Below, piece by piece: positions 1 through 7,370 of a DNA stretch of 22,933 bases; within the stretch, counting starts at the first letter, position 1; each line of letters opens with the position of its first letter. The notes beneath the pieces were generated by a model. It saw nothing but the letters and a program-made list of their open reading frames with translations, searched no databases and had not been told where the DNA came from. The position numbers and the translations under genes are program-made. This DNA comes from CAZSXS01 sp964611385 (GTDB lineage: Bacteria; Bacillota; Clostridia; Lachnospirales; CAYPQA01), in assembly GCA_964611385.1 (NCBI GenBank), contig CAZSXS010000061.1, positions 1 to 22,933 of the forward strand, read 5' to 3'.

Positions 1-1392
1 ATACTTGATGGCTTCATAAGTATTTTTGTTTTTGATTTCTGAGAGGTGGTATTTAAAATCCGAAAGCTTTTCCTTTTGGTGCAGCCGTACATCCTTTTGT
101 CTCAGCAGATAATCCAGGAGATTTGTTGTCTCCTTTCCGACACTAGTATATTGTTCTTTTTTGATAAAGCGAGCCGGTTTGTTAATGATGCGGACAAAGC
201 CCTCTCTGTCGTTTTGGTTCAACGCCAGCGATAAATAAGCGCAAAGGTCCTGACAGGTAAAGTGCTCATAGACTATGGGGATTTCATCCCGACAGATGTA
301 GGGGATGGCATAAGCCATGAAGGCATCAATAAAGGCCAGGGCTTGGATATTGGTGCGATAGATCACGGCGATGTTTTTCAAGTTGGTATTGTCTCTCATC
401 TTTGAGATCAGGCGGGCGATTTGGCTTGCCTCTCTGTGTATATCCTCAGCAAAGATAATAACTGGATCGTTACCGATCCGATTGATGCCTTTGATTTGCT
501 TTACATAGCGGCTTTTGTTGTTGTTTATAATTTTGTTACACAGGCTGATGATGTTCTCTGTAGAACGGTAATTGGTGTCCAGAATAATTTGCTTGGCATC
601 CTCAAAATCCTTGGGAAAGCGATGCAAAAACTCTGGTCTTGCCCCCCGAAACTTATAAATGCTCTGGTCGTCGTCACCAACGATGAAAATATTCTTTGAT
701 TGGCTCGCCAAAAGCTTCATGCATTCGTATTGAACCCGATTAATATCCTGAAACTCGTCGATTAAAATATATTTGTATTTGTTTTGCCAAAAATTAAGGA
801 CATCTAGGTTGTTTTTTAGCAGCTCATAGCATTTGGTCAGCATGTCATCAAAATCAATCTGTCCGCTTGTTCCCTTGTAGCGCTCATAGGCTTCGTAGAT
901 CGTCCGGAATTCGTCGTTTCCGGTGTTTCTGGAATTATAGTATTCAAGATCGAACAATTCATTCTTAAGAAGTGAAATTTCGTTGCTGATTTCAGTGTAA
1001 TAGTTGTCTTCCACCTCTCGATTAATGATGATGCCTTTAATGATGCGCTTGAGGGCTTCCGTGCGCTTGCCCTCCGAAAGAATGTTATCGAATTTATAGC
1101 CGTAATGACGGCTGATTATTTTAAAAAAAATGGAATGGAAGGTGCCAAAAGCTGCTCCCGATTTGATTTCAAACAAGCGGTTACAGCGTTCCTCCATTTC
1201 AAGAGCAGCCGCCTTGGTAAAGGTGACTACCAGGATCTCGTAGGGGTCTACGGATAGATTCTGAATCAGATTGTGGACCCTATAGGTGATGACAGTCGTC
1301 TTACCACTGCCCGGCCCCGCCAGTACCATGCATGGGCCTGTATGATGCCGGATGGCCTCCAACTGTCCCTCGTTCGGTGTTCCCTTGCTCAT
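1..1392 (-). CDS. UvrD/PcrA-type superfamily 1 DNA helicase, N-terminal part (cut by window edge)
   Basis: ATP-dependent 3'-5' DNA helicase of the UvrD/Rep/PcrA family, acting in repair and replication restart in the cytoplasm. The 464 codons in the window are open to base 1, so the C-terminal third or so is missing. Visible motifs are a Q-motif-like N-terminus (NEGQLEAI, from residue 7), Walker A GPGSGKT (26-32), motif Ia VTFTKAAA, Walker B DEFQD near residue 212, motif III GDDDQSIYKFRGA and the motif IV region DTNYRST. The ATG at 1392 is chosen because AAGGAG lies 6 bases upstream and a TTGACA/TAACAT promoter sits at 1431-1459. Full PcrA proteins are about 720-750 residues. The family call is firm, but which paralogue (PcrA or a shorter UvrD-like protein) cannot be decided from the N-terminal part. 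Confidence 0.93.
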   Translation of the reverse strand, partial: MSKGTPNEGQLEAIRHHTGPCMVLAGPGSGKTTVITYRVHNLIQNLSVDPYEILVVTFTKAAALEMEERCNRLFEIKSGAAFGTFHSIFFKIISRHYGYKFDNILSEGKRTEALKRIIKGIIINREVEDNYYTEISNEISLLKNELFDLEYYNSRNTGNDEFRTIYEAYERYKGTSGQIDFDDMLTKCYELLKNNLDVLNFWQNKYKYILIDEFQDINRVQYECMKLLASQSKNIFIVGDDDQSIYKFRGARPEFLHRFPKDFEDAKQIILDTNYRSTENIISLCNKIINNNKSRYVKQIKGINRIGNDPVIIFAEDIHREASQIARLISKMRDNTNLKNIAVIYRTNIQALAFIDAFMAYAIPYICRDEIPIVYEHFTCQDLCAYLSLALNQNDREGFVRIINKPARFIKKEQYTSVGKETTNLLDYLLRQKDVRLHQKEKLSDFKYHLSEIKNKNTYEAIKY

Positions 1393-1430
1393 TGTTCTCC
1401 TTCTTTCAAATTCTTCCTATGCTTGGCTTT

Positions 1431-1459
1431 ATGTTACCCCAATCTAATTTTTTTGTCAA
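1431..1459 (-). promoter_or_regulatory. Sigma-A-type promoter of the helicase gene
   Basis: On the minus strand TTGACA (1454-1459) is followed after exactly 17 bases by TAACAT (1431-1436). The start codon lies about 38 bases downstream of the -10 box. Confidence 0.7.
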
Positions 1460-1571
1460 ATAAAGCTTGTGACTCCAATCGGGAAAAACCGACCAGTTTA
1501 TTCAGTAACGAGTTGATCCGGTTTGATGGATGACGGCTTGGCCAATGTTTAAAATACTGAGGATAGGTACG

Positions 1572-1602
1572 AAAAAAACCAGCCCCGTTTAGGAACTGGT
1601 TT
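1572..1602 (-). terminator. Rho-independent terminator of mazEF
   Basis: Read on the minus strand, CCAGTTCC pairs with GGGGCTGG (two G-U pairs) around a TAAAC loop, and seven T residues follow. The stem contains the mazF stop codon, so the terminator overlaps the gene end. Confidence 0.75.
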
Positions 1603-1921
1603 CAATCTCAGAAAAAACCACGTTAATAGCTTCATTTAAAATGTCTTTTGATAAACTTTCAAGGACGGTAAAATTTCGACTCTTAATATCTAGGCTCTTT
1701 ACATGCTCGCAAAGAATCACTCCTGTGGTTTTTGTCCTCTTGTCAAGTTTAATATGAAGAGGAAAATTTTTATCTGTATTAGTTATGGGACATACAATGG
1801 CAAGATTTGTCTTATCGTTAAAAAAGTCATTGCTGATTACTACAGCCGGACGACTTCCAGATTGCTCGTGGCCTGACTGCGGACTAAAATTGATCTTTAT
1901 GATATCGCCTTGTTTTACCAT
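1589..1921 (-). CDS. mazF: MazF/PemK-family mRNA interferase toxin
   Basis: Ribosome-independent endoribonuclease toxin of a type II toxin-antitoxin pair, 110 residues, the usual MazF length. Family marks: the N-terminal GDIIKINFSPQSGHEQSGSRPAVVIS block (in two parts, from G5 to S30) with the conserved arginine at R24, then CPITNTDKNFPLHI with the conserved threonine at T47, and GVILCEHVKSLD further on. R24 and T47 match the catalytic pair known from Bacillus MazF, so the toxin should be active. Its ATG lies inside the end of the antitoxin gene (ATGGTAA, 7-base overlap), implying translational coupling. A strong terminator overlaps its stop codon. The cleavage motif cannot be read from sequence. 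Confidence 0.93.
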   Translation of the reverse strand: MVKQGDIIKINFSPQSGHEQSGSRPAVVISNDFFNDKTNLAIVCPITNTDKNFPLHIKLDKRTKTTGVILCEHVKSLDIKSRNFTVLESLSKDILNEAINVVFSEIETSS

Positions 1922-2169
1922 AGCTCTTCACCTTGAGGCTTACCCCAGTCCACTTCTTCTGGTTGATAATCGCCTTTGTATTCTGAAAACAATTCCTGTA
2001 TCGTTTTTCTGCTCGGCTGCATTGTCTTGTGAATCGGCTTTAGCAAAATGCTTCTTTCCTTCACAACGATTTCGAACTCCTCCCCCTCCTGTATATCCAA
2101 GTCATCTAATAAGAACTTTGGTAAACTTATTCCTTGACTGTTGCCCCATTTTTGAACCGTAGTCGTCAT
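1915..2169 (-). CDS. mazE: MazE-type antitoxin (AbrB/SpoVT DNA-binding fold)
   Basis: Antitoxin partner of the downstream MazF, 84 residues. The N-terminus has the AbrB-like swapped-hairpin signature VQKWGNSQGISLPKFLL (residues 5-21) and then EGEEFEIVVKERSILLKPI. The acidic C-terminus (GDYQPEEVDWGKPQGEELW) is the part that normally wraps the toxin. I place the start at the ATG at 2169 rather than an in-frame GTG 9 bases upstream, because that GTG is part of the ribosome site GAGGTGAT, which is correctly spaced for the ATG. MazE family proteins repress their own operon, and here the promoter ends only about 12 bases before the start, so autorepression is plausible but inferred. Confidence 0.92.
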   Translation of the reverse strand: MTTTVQKWGNSQGISLPKFLLDDLDIQEGEEFEIVVKERSILLKPIHKTMQPSRKTIQELFSEYKGDYQPEEVDWGKPQGEELW

Positions 2170-2187
2170 AACGATCACCTCAATTTC

Positions 2188-2216
2188 AGTATAAACATCG
2201 CGCTTCCTTTCGTCAA
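2188..2216 (-). promoter_or_regulatory. Promoter of mazEF
   Basis: Minus strand TTGACG (2211-2216), 17-base spacer, TATACT (2188-2193). The predicted transcript start near 2181 leaves a leader of only about a dozen bases that is nearly all ribosome site. Confidence 0.7.
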
Positions 2217-2354
2217 GATGATCTCATACAAGCGGGTCTCAAATGTCAATATCATACCAAATTATAAAGTTTTAATCTGTTGAAGACTATCACTGCTTAT
2301 GCTCGTATCTATACTGGATTGGGTTTTACCCAAAAAAACTATTGGAGGTAAAGC

Positions 2355-3122
2355 ATGAAAAAAGCACTGGCAATCTTAGTTAGTATTTTATTTGTAACAT
2401 TAGGGGCAACGGGCTGCACATCCTTGGAGTACACCGTTTTACAAGGGGATGGGGAACAATGCGCTGTTACACATGAGCTCAAAGAGCAAGCTTATAAGCT
2501 CGTTATAGAGGACATCTACCTTGCACCGGATTTTAAAAATCAGAATATTCAGCTCGTCGTTAATGAAGAATTGGATGACAATCTTGTTCTGAGTACCGAC
2601 AAGAACATAGCCAATAGCATTGAAATCAAAGTGGATGATAGCAATAAGACCATAAAATTGAAGGGTGATAAGGGAACGCGTTATAAAACCTCCAACGAAA
2701 AGATTAAAATTGAAGTTGGTGTTCCTGTCTACGATGTGAACATCAGTGCGGGTGTAACGGCAGATATTGATATACCCTCCGTAACCGAATATTCCATGAA
2801 AGTCAGCGGTGCATGCGATGGCAGCATAGCCTTCAACAAACTTGACCAATTCAGCTTGAATGTGGCGGGTGCTGGGGACTTAAACATCAGCGGAGAAAGT
2901 AAAAACAGTGAAATCATGGCAAGCGGGGCCATCCGTCTCAACGCCTTTGATTTCAAAACAGAAAACACTAGCATTGTTGTTTCAGGTACTGGCACCTGCA
3001 ATGTATACGCAACGGAAAAATTGGACGTCCAGATCAGCGGAGCGGGAAGTGTTACCTATGACGGCAACCCAAAGTCTGTGGATAAATCCGTCAACGGCGT
3101 AGGAAGTGTAAAAAGTAGATAA
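2355..3122 (+). CDS. Lipoprotein with GIN-type (DUF2807) beta-repeat domain
   Basis: 255 residues. A lipoprotein signal peptide ends in LGATGC with the lipidated cysteine at C21, so the mature protein should be anchored outside the cytoplasmic membrane. From about residue 45 it follows the GIN/DUF2807 (putative auto-transporter adhesin head) pattern: repeated short strands with small-residue turns such as VSGACDGSI, VAGAGDLNI, VSGTGTCNV, ISGAGSVTY and VNGVGSVKS, expected to form a right-handed beta-solenoid. The start is set by GGAGGT 7 bases upstream. It is monocistronic and faces the RidA gene across a bidirectional terminator. The molecular role of the family is unknown. A second gene with the same type of repeats, fused to a DNA-binding domain, lies at 5704-6954. 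Confidence 0.85.
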   Translation: MKKALAILVSILFVTLGATGCTSLEYTVLQGDGEQCAVTHELKEQAYKLVIEDIYLAPDFKNQNIQLVVNEELDDNLVLSTDKNIANSIEIKVDDSNKTIKLKGDKGTRYKTSNEKIKIEVGVPVYDVNISAGVTADIDIPSVTEYSMKVSGACDGSIAFNKLDQFSLNVAGAGDLNISGESKNSEIMASGAIRLNAFDFKTENTSIVVSGTGTCNVYATEKLDVQISGAGSVTYDGNPKSVDKSVNGVGSVKSR

Positions 3123-3159
3123 GATCAGCAAAGAATTCAAGTATACAAACAAATGAGCA

Positions 3160-3211
3160 AGCAAAAAGGCTTTTGGGCGTCGTTGTTTCAACGCTCAAAA
3201 GCCTTTTTGCT
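3160..3211. terminator. Bidirectional terminator between convergent genes
   Basis: A 21-base-pair stem (3160-3180 with 3191-3211, one G-U pair) closes a 10-base loop. The outer part is A-rich on one side and T-rich on the other, so it can end transcripts from both the lipoprotein gene and the RidA gene. Confidence 0.8.
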
Positions 3212-3265
3212 TTGTGTAAACTATGTTCCCAAATCTGTTTAAACAATCAGTTTATCAGCATGCTT

Positions 3266-3727
3266 TTATTTCAATTCCACTAAGGCTTCAATCTCAACAG
3301 CAATATTAGCTGGCAAAGCATTGCAGGATACAGCGGAACGAGCAGGGCAACCAATTTCTTCGCCAAAAATTTCCACCAAGAGCTCTGTAGCACCGTTTGC
3401 TACAGCAGGCTGCTGATAAAAATCATCCACGCTGGAAACAAAAACAATAATCTTAACAAAGGACTTAATCCGATTCAAGTCCCCAGTCTGTTGATCCAAA
3501 AGTGAAAGAACATTTAAGATGCAGGCTCTTGCAGCCTCCCGTCCTTGCTCCAAGGAAAGCTCCTTGCCCAGCTTGCCAGTATGGCCTTGCCCGTTCACAA
3601 GTGGCCCACAGCCTGAAACGTACAAAAATCCGTCACCAAAGGCCTTTACTCCACAGTAAACCCCAAGACGAGCTGGAGCTGGGGGTAAGGTAATTCCTAA
3701 TTCTTTTAATTTTGCATAAACGTCCAT
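3266..3727 (-). CDS. RidA (YjgF/YER057c/UK114) family protein
   Basis: Small trimeric enzyme family; the archetype RidA hydrolyses reactive enamine/imine intermediates released by PLP enzymes. 153 residues, on the long side for the family. Family marks: GFLYVSGCGPLV (33-44), the central EAARACILNVLSLLD helix (64-78) and CPARSAVSCNALPANIAVEIEALV (in two parts, 127-150), with R130 at the position of the conserved substrate-binding arginine. The start is the ATG at 3727, where AAGGAG precedes by 7 bases; an upstream in-frame extension overlaps the Nudix gene and has no ribosome site. It lies 25 bases after the Nudix gene and is probably co-transcribed with it. Its exact substrate is unknown. Confidence 0.9.
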   Translation of the reverse strand: MDVYAKLKELGITLPPAPARLGVYCGVKAFGDGFLYVSGCGPLVNGQGHTGKLGKELSLEQGREAARACILNVLSLLDQQTGDLNRIKSFVKIIVFVSSVDDFYQQPAVANGATELLVEIFGEEIGCPARSAVSCNALPANIAVEIEALVELK

Positions 3728-3752
3728 TGTAATTCTCCTTAAATGATAATTT

Positions 3753-4244
3753 TTACACATAGTCTGTTCCAAGATGCACTAAGGAATCGGAGCTTAAGAT
3801 CGCTCGAAGGTTCTTTGTGAGTACACTAGGATACAAAGGCAAGCTCGTAACGCAATCCAGGTCTATCCATTCAGAAGTCATCAGGTCCAAGTCCCTATCT
3901 GTTATTTCCTCCAGGGGCAAATCCAACAAGCGGCACACGAAAACAAAATATACCTTGTGTGCATATTGTTCATAGTGCTTGCGTAGATCTTGATTCCTAG
4001 AAATTTCCTCAAAAACAGCAGCTAACCTGAGTACTTCAACATGATATCCCGTCTCCTCCAGGCATTCTCTTTTGACAGCTTCCTCAAGAGTCTCATACTG
4101 GTTTTGACCTCCACCAGGAAGATCGTAATAAATCGCCCCGTTGGGCAGGCCGTAGCACATATCGCCGATAGAATTTTGATTTTTGTTCAGCAATAATTTG
4201 TTATCATGAATCAAAAGTGCCTTTGCGGCATTCCGTATCCCCAT
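3753..4244 (-). CDS. Nudix hydrolase
   Basis: Hydrolase of nucleoside diphosphates linked to another moiety, cytoplasmic, 163 residues. The complete Nudix box G-x5-E-x7-RE-x2-EE-x-G is present at residues 45-67 (the box ends RECLEETGY), preceded by YDLPGGG. The two catalytic glutamates of the REx2EE core are intact, so it should be active. The N-terminus begins directly with the Nudix strand (AAKALLIHDNKLLL), like many stand-alone Nudix enzymes. The start has a purine-rich site (GGAAGGGAAAGGT) directly upstream. It is the first gene of a two-gene unit with the RidA protein. An inverted-repeat element lies immediately upstream (4278-4380), only 33 bases before the start. Substrate not predictable. 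Confidence 0.92.
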   Translation of the reverse strand: MGIRNAAKALLIHDNKLLLNKNQNSIGDMCYGLPNGAIYYDLPGGGQNQYETLEEAVKRECLEETGYHVEVLRLAAVFEEISRNQDLRKHYEQYAHKVYFVFVCRLLDLPLEEITDRDLDLMTSEWIDLDCVTSLPLYPSVLTKNLRAILSSDSLVHLGTDYV

Positions 4245-4277
4245 ACCTTTCCCTTCCTTCTCTCATTCTCACTTTCC

Positions 4278-4380
4278 TATACTCAGTCTCTTAAACATCT
4301 ACCAAGCCGCCATCATTCAACCTGCTTAAATTCTATTGTTTTGGGCGGCGGCTTTGCAAAGCTGAACGTGACTGAGTATA
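4278..4380 (+). repeat. 103-bp inverted-repeat element, copy 1 (orientation A)
   Basis: Starts TATACTCAGTC (4278-4288) and ends GACTGAGTATA (4370-4380), perfect 11-base terminal inverted repeats. Inside are AGCCGCC and GGCGGCT arms and the motif GCTTTGCAAAGCTGAACGTG near the right end. Three further copies are at 4443-4543, 7875-7977 and 8054-8156. There is no coding sequence inside, so it is a MITE-like or REP-like element. TATA at both ends fits insertion at TA, but a target duplication cannot be separated from the termini. Confidence 0.85.
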
Positions 4381-4382
4381 AT
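4354..4382 (+). promoter_or_regulatory. Outward promoter-like sequence at the end of repeat copy 1
   Basis: TTGCAA (4354-4359), 17-base spacer, TATAAT (4377-4382). The last two bases of the -10 box come from flanking DNA, so insertion completes the box. It points rightward toward the TagA gene, through repeat copy 2. Confidence 0.4.
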
Positions 4383-4442
4383 GCATACCTCACAACCTCA
4401 TGATTATATCATGTCTGCACGATTCGGCAAGCATCTTTTCTC

Positions 4443-4543
4443 TATCTCAGTACCGTTTAGCTTTGCAAAGCCGCCACTCAAAAAATAGAATTGATCAAGG
4501 CTGAATGAAGGCGGCTTAGAGAATGATTTAGAGACTGGGTGTA
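4443..4543 (-). repeat. 103-bp inverted-repeat element, copy 2 (orientation B, degenerate ends)
   Basis: About 101 bases, inverted relative to copy 1 and 62 bases from it. The core (GCTTTGCAAAGCCGCC, then ATAGAATTGATCAAGGCTGAATGA, in two parts, and GCGGCTTAGA) is conserved, but the termini have drifted to TATCTCAGTAC and ACTGGGTGTA, suggesting an older or inactive copy. Confidence 0.75.
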
Positions 4544-4623
4544 AATATACGTTGTTGGCGTACTAGATCAATGCCAAGTCCAGTTAAGGACAAAGTAAAG
4601 ATTTAATAATTTGAGTGAGTATG

Positions 4624-4652
4624 TTGACGGATTTAGAAGCTCATGGTAGAGT
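4624..4652 (+). promoter_or_regulatory. Possible promoter of the TagA-type gene
   Basis: TTGACG (4624-4629), 17-base spacer, TAGAGT (4647-4652). The -10 box is weak and the leader would be about 125 bases. The rest of 4544-4782 is AT-rich with no further recognisable feature. Confidence 0.3.
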
Positions 4653-4782
4653 ACAAGAATAATACTTGTTGGAGATTATCAGACTTTTCTTGAAAATTGT
4701 TTTTTATTGATCTGTAAGGGTTTTTATATTTTATTTGTAAGCATAATATTGAATATTGTGCACCACAGAATGGAGGAATCAA

Positions 4783-5514
4783 GTGAAAACTACTATTTTA
4801 GGTGTAAATATAGATAAATATAGTTTTAATGAAACTCTCGAAACATGCGTAAGCTACTTGAAAACAAACAAGCCACATATGATTTTTACGCCTAACCCTG
4901 AAGTTATCATTAAAGCACGTGAAAATCCAGAGTTTATGAAAATTTTAAATGCTGGAGATTTAGTTATCCCTGATGGAATTGGTATTGTACTTGCATCTAA
5001 GCTATACAAAACTAAAATCAAAGAACGTGTGACAGGTTATGACCTTTCACTGGCACTTTTGAATTATATAAAAGATACAGAATTTACAGTTTACTTCTTT
5101 GGCTCTGCGGCAAAGGTTGCTGAGCGTGCTAAGATAAAGATGGAAGCTCAGTTTAAAGGCTTACAAGTTGTCGGCTATCACGACGGTATTGATTTTAAAA
5201 ATAAGAATCAAGAAATTATTGATGACATCAACAATAAAAATCCGGATATGGTTTTTGTTGGGCTTGGAATGGTTAATCAGGAAACATGGATATTTGAAAA
5301 TTCAAAGCAATTGAATACCAAACTTTTAATCGGCTTTGGCGGCGTACTTGACCATTTTGCTGGTGATATTAAGCGTGCACCTATTATATACCAAAAATTA
5401 GGTCTTGAGTGGCTGTATCGCAGAGTTACACTTAAACGTAAGGGTAGGCAAAAAGCCTTAAACAAATTTATTATTGAGGTCTTTAAGGAAAGGTTCAGTG
5501 GGAGTAAAAATTGA
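4783..5514 (+). CDS. WecG/TagA/CpsF family glycosyltransferase
   Basis: GT26-family enzyme. The characterised TagA transfers N-acetylmannosamine from UDP-ManNAc to GlcNAc-diphospho-undecaprenol, the first committed step of wall teichoic acid linkage-unit synthesis, at the inner face of the membrane. 243 residues from a GTG start that has GGAGG 6 bases upstream; the longer frame from a TTG at 4756 has no ribosome site. Family marks: FTPNPEVIIKARENPEF (35-51) and PDGIGIV (63-69), with T36 and D64 at the positions of the Thr and Asp implicated in TagA catalysis, GFGGVLDHFAGDIKRAP (184-200), and LGLEWLYRR (206-214). The basic C-terminal tail is the part that attaches to the membrane in TagA. It stands alone here, so the polymer it serves is unknown. 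Confidence 0.92.
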   Translation: MKTTILGVNIDKYSFNETLETCVSYLKTNKPHMIFTPNPEVIIKARENPEFMKILNAGDLVIPDGIGIVLASKLYKTKIKERVTGYDLSLALLNYIKDTEFTVYFFGSAAKVAERAKIKMEAQFKGLQVVGYHDGIDFKNKNQEIIDDINNKNPDMVFVGLGMVNQETWIFENSKQLNTKLLIGFGGVLDHFAGDIKRAPIIYQKLGLEWLYRRVTLKRKGRQKALNKFIIEVFKERFSGSKN

Positions 5515-5563
5515 TATTATATTCAACTGATTAAAAAATAAAAATAAAGCTAATGAGCAAACC

Positions 5564-5593
5564 CTTTAGTTGTCAATACAGCCACAACTAAAG
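5564..5593. repeat. Perfect 10-bp hairpin downstream of the TagA-type gene
   Basis: CTTTAGTTGT (5564-5573) and its exact complement ACAACTAAAG (5584-5593) around a 10-base loop. No T-tract follows on either strand, so on its own it is not a typical terminator; a real one lies 45 bases further on. Confidence 0.5.
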
Positions 5594-5633
5594 AATTATA
5601 CAGATAATCCTTAAAAAGCATATGTACAATGAG

Positions 5634-5673
5634 AAAAGCCAGTAGTGTATGAAAGATACACCACTGGCTTTTT
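5634..5673. terminator. Bidirectional terminator between convergent genes
   Basis: GCCAGTAGTGTA (5638-5649) pairs with TACACCACTGGC (5657-5668), one mismatch, 7-base loop, followed by TTTTT on the plus strand and preceded by AAAA, which serves the minus strand. It separates the TagA-type gene from the XRE-fusion gene. Confidence 0.8.
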
Positions 5674-5703
5674 CGCACTCTAGGCAAATAACTGCTTTCC
5701 GTT

Positions 5704-6954
5704 TCATTCCTTCCCGCGGTGCAGCACTTGAATCTTGGAACCTTTTCCATGCTTTTCCTTTGACTTTTCTAAGACCCGACCCAGCACAATGTCTCCACTG
5801 CTTTTAACGTAAAGCTCTGCATTTCTGGCCGTCAAGCCTTCCCCATTGAAATCACCGCTGCCCATGATACTGATGTTTATGAAATCCACATAGCCGCTTT
5901 TGACTTTAATGTCGCCGCTACCGTTAATTTTCAATAACAAGGAAGCGGTATCGGCTTGAAGCTCATCCATCTCTATATCCCCAGAACCATTGATTGACAT
6001 TTGACCGCCACCGCATTTCTTGCAATGAACATCTCCGGAGCCATTAATCGACGCGTTCAATTCTTCGTTAACATCCATCAGCTTCACATCGCCACTTCCA
6101 TTTATAGTGACCTTTGCCTTATCCACCGCCTGATTTTGCTGAATCACCCCGCTTCCATTAATGCTAAAGCTTGCGGATTTAAAGAATTCACTGTTGCTGA
6201 TCACCCCTGAGCCGTTCACCCGTATACTTAGACTTTCGCAAAGGCCAGAGCCAAGGGCAATGTCCAACTGATTGTTCTCCTGTCTGCCGTTGCTGCCTTC
6301 CGACCTATGCAGGACTTTTAGAAGCGTACCTTGTTTCTCAATTTGAAGTTGACTCAAAAACCAACTTGAGCCACGGGCGTAAACCACAGTAGTTTCACTG
6401 CCAGATGCATGAATCTTCACGGTACAGGCGTTGACTTCAAGCTCCAGTGAGTCAAGCTGGGTAAACTCCTTTGTAATCTCCGTATCAGTAAAAGCAGAGG
6501 CAGTGCCATTCGTAAAGCCGCCAACAAAGCCCATGTCCGTGAGCTCCAAAAACCGAATCTCCCCTGGCCCGACATTTTCGCAACCCAGCTCGGGCAAAAA
6601 AGCCGTGCTACCGTCCTCAAAAACGACTATAGCTTCGTCAATCTGCTGAACGGTTTTATTGGAGTAGCAAGCTATATGATTATAGCTATGAACCAAGCGA
6701 AGTTGCTCATAGGTCTCCTGAAATCTGTAGCCAAGCGTTTCCGGATTAAAGTTTCCGAATAAATACTCCACGGTTAGGTTCAAAGCCTCTGCAATCTGAG
6801 GCATAAGCGTTATGTCGGGAAAACTTGCTCCGTTTTCCCACTTTGAAATCGCTTGAGCGGTAATCCGTAGTTTACCGGCCAGCTCGTCTTGGGTCATGCC
6901 CTTGTCCTTTCTTGATTTTGCAATTCGCCTTCCGATATCCCCTACATTGTACAT
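5704..6954 (-). CDS. XRE-family DNA-binding domain fused to a GIN-type NGSG beta-repeat domain
   Basis: 416 residues. Residues 5-62 are a classic XRE/Cro-CI helix-turn-helix (MTQDELAGKLRITAQAIS then KWENGASFPD). A middle part (about 75-170) contains an FEDGSTAFLPELG segment and is unrecognised. From about residue 245 a ladder of eight repeats of roughly 20 residues carries the turn motif NGSG (NGSGVIS, NGSGVIQ, NGSGDVK, NGSGDVH, NGSGDIE, NGSGDIK, then MGSGDF and SSGDI), predicting a beta-solenoid as in GIN/DUF2807 or DUF4097 proteins. No signal peptide or membrane segment is visible, so this beta-solenoid is probably cytoplasmic, unlike the lipoprotein at 2355. The start is supported by GGGAGG and a good promoter. 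It probably binds DNA; its ligand and targets are unknown. Confidence 0.85.
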   Translation of the reverse strand: MYNVGDIGRRIAKSRKDKGMTQDELAGKLRITAQAISKWENGASFPDITLMPQIAEALNLTVEYLFGNFNPETLGYRFQETYEQLRLVHSYNHIACYSNKTVQQIDEAIVVFEDGSTAFLPELGCENVGPGEIRFLELTDMGFVGGFTNGTASAFTDTEITKEFTQLDSLELEVNACTVKIHASGSETTVVYARGSSWFLSQLQIEKQGTLLKVLHRSEGSNGRQENNQLDIALGSGLCESLSIRVNGSGVISNSEFFKSASFSINGSGVIQQNQAVDKAKVTINGSGDVKLMDVNEELNASINGSGDVHCKKCGGGQMSINGSGDIEMDELQADTASLLLKINGSGDIKVKSGYVDFINISIMGSGDFNGEGLTARNAELYVKSSGDIVLGRVLEKSKEKHGKGSKIQVLHRGKE

Positions 6955-7015
6955 TTTTTATCCTCCCTTTGATTTTTAAAGCAGCTCACCACTGAGATTT
7001 GTTTTGAATGTGTAT

Positions 7016-7044
7016 AGTATAGCAGTTAAGGTCGAAATGTTCAA
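7016..7044 (-). promoter_or_regulatory. Promoter of the XRE-GIN fusion gene
   Basis: Minus strand TTGAAC (7039-7044), 17-base spacer ending in TGC (extended -10), TATACT (7016-7021). Confidence 0.65.
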
Positions 7045-7144
7045 TTAACCGTTCGTTTGGTTTTAGAGGGTGGAAGGGAAGAATGGGGATTCTTTTTGGA
7101 TAAATGTAAACCGATGGTTGAGAAGCTCAGCCAAGCTTGCAAAA

Positions 7145-7299
7145 TGAAAGCTTCAGAAGGGACACCGCGTAAAACGCCTTACACGATGAACGCACACAAT
7201 ATACGCAAAGCGCCCGATGAAAGCACCGGAAGGGACAGCGCCCGAAACGGCTTATGTCCAGTACTAGTGGACGGAGGTGTCCCTTCTGGTGCTTGGGCG
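7145..7299. repeat. Diverged 37-bp direct repeats plus an inverted third copy
   Basis: Two 37-base direct repeats, 7145-7181 and 7218-7254, agree at 29 positions and share TGAAAGC and GAAGGGACA; their period is 73 bases. A third, shorter copy lies inverted at 7275-7299. The AGCACCGGAAGGGACA of repeat 2 can pair with TGTCCCTTCTGGTGCT (7279-7294) as a 16-bp stem, extended by CGCCC/GGGCG outside. This is the main content of the 6955-7370 gap; I see no convincing gene there. Confidence 0.6.
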
Positions 7300-7370
7300 T
7301 AAACACCGCTATTACTTAGTACGTGCTATGTTATTGGTTCCCGTTCATACTAAAAGCCCGTCGGTTGCCG

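Noticed and set aside
2286..2315. Promoter for the lipoprotein gene (TATACT at 2310)
   Set aside because: No acceptable -35 box at 16-18 bases and no extended -10; not strong enough to list.
3728..3772. Upstream extension of the RidA frame
   Set aside because: Overlaps the Nudix gene end and has no ribosome site; AAGGAG clearly marks the ATG at 3727.
4278..4543. CRISPR-like interpretation of the repeated units
   Set aside because: Only two units per cluster, 103 bp each, in opposite orientations with terminal inverted repeats; this is a transposon-like, not an array, layout.
7057..7302. 81-codon open frame on the plus strand in the 6955-7370 gap
   Set aside because: TTG start without a ribosome site, low-complexity repeat-derived content, and its length is explained by the diverged direct repeats.
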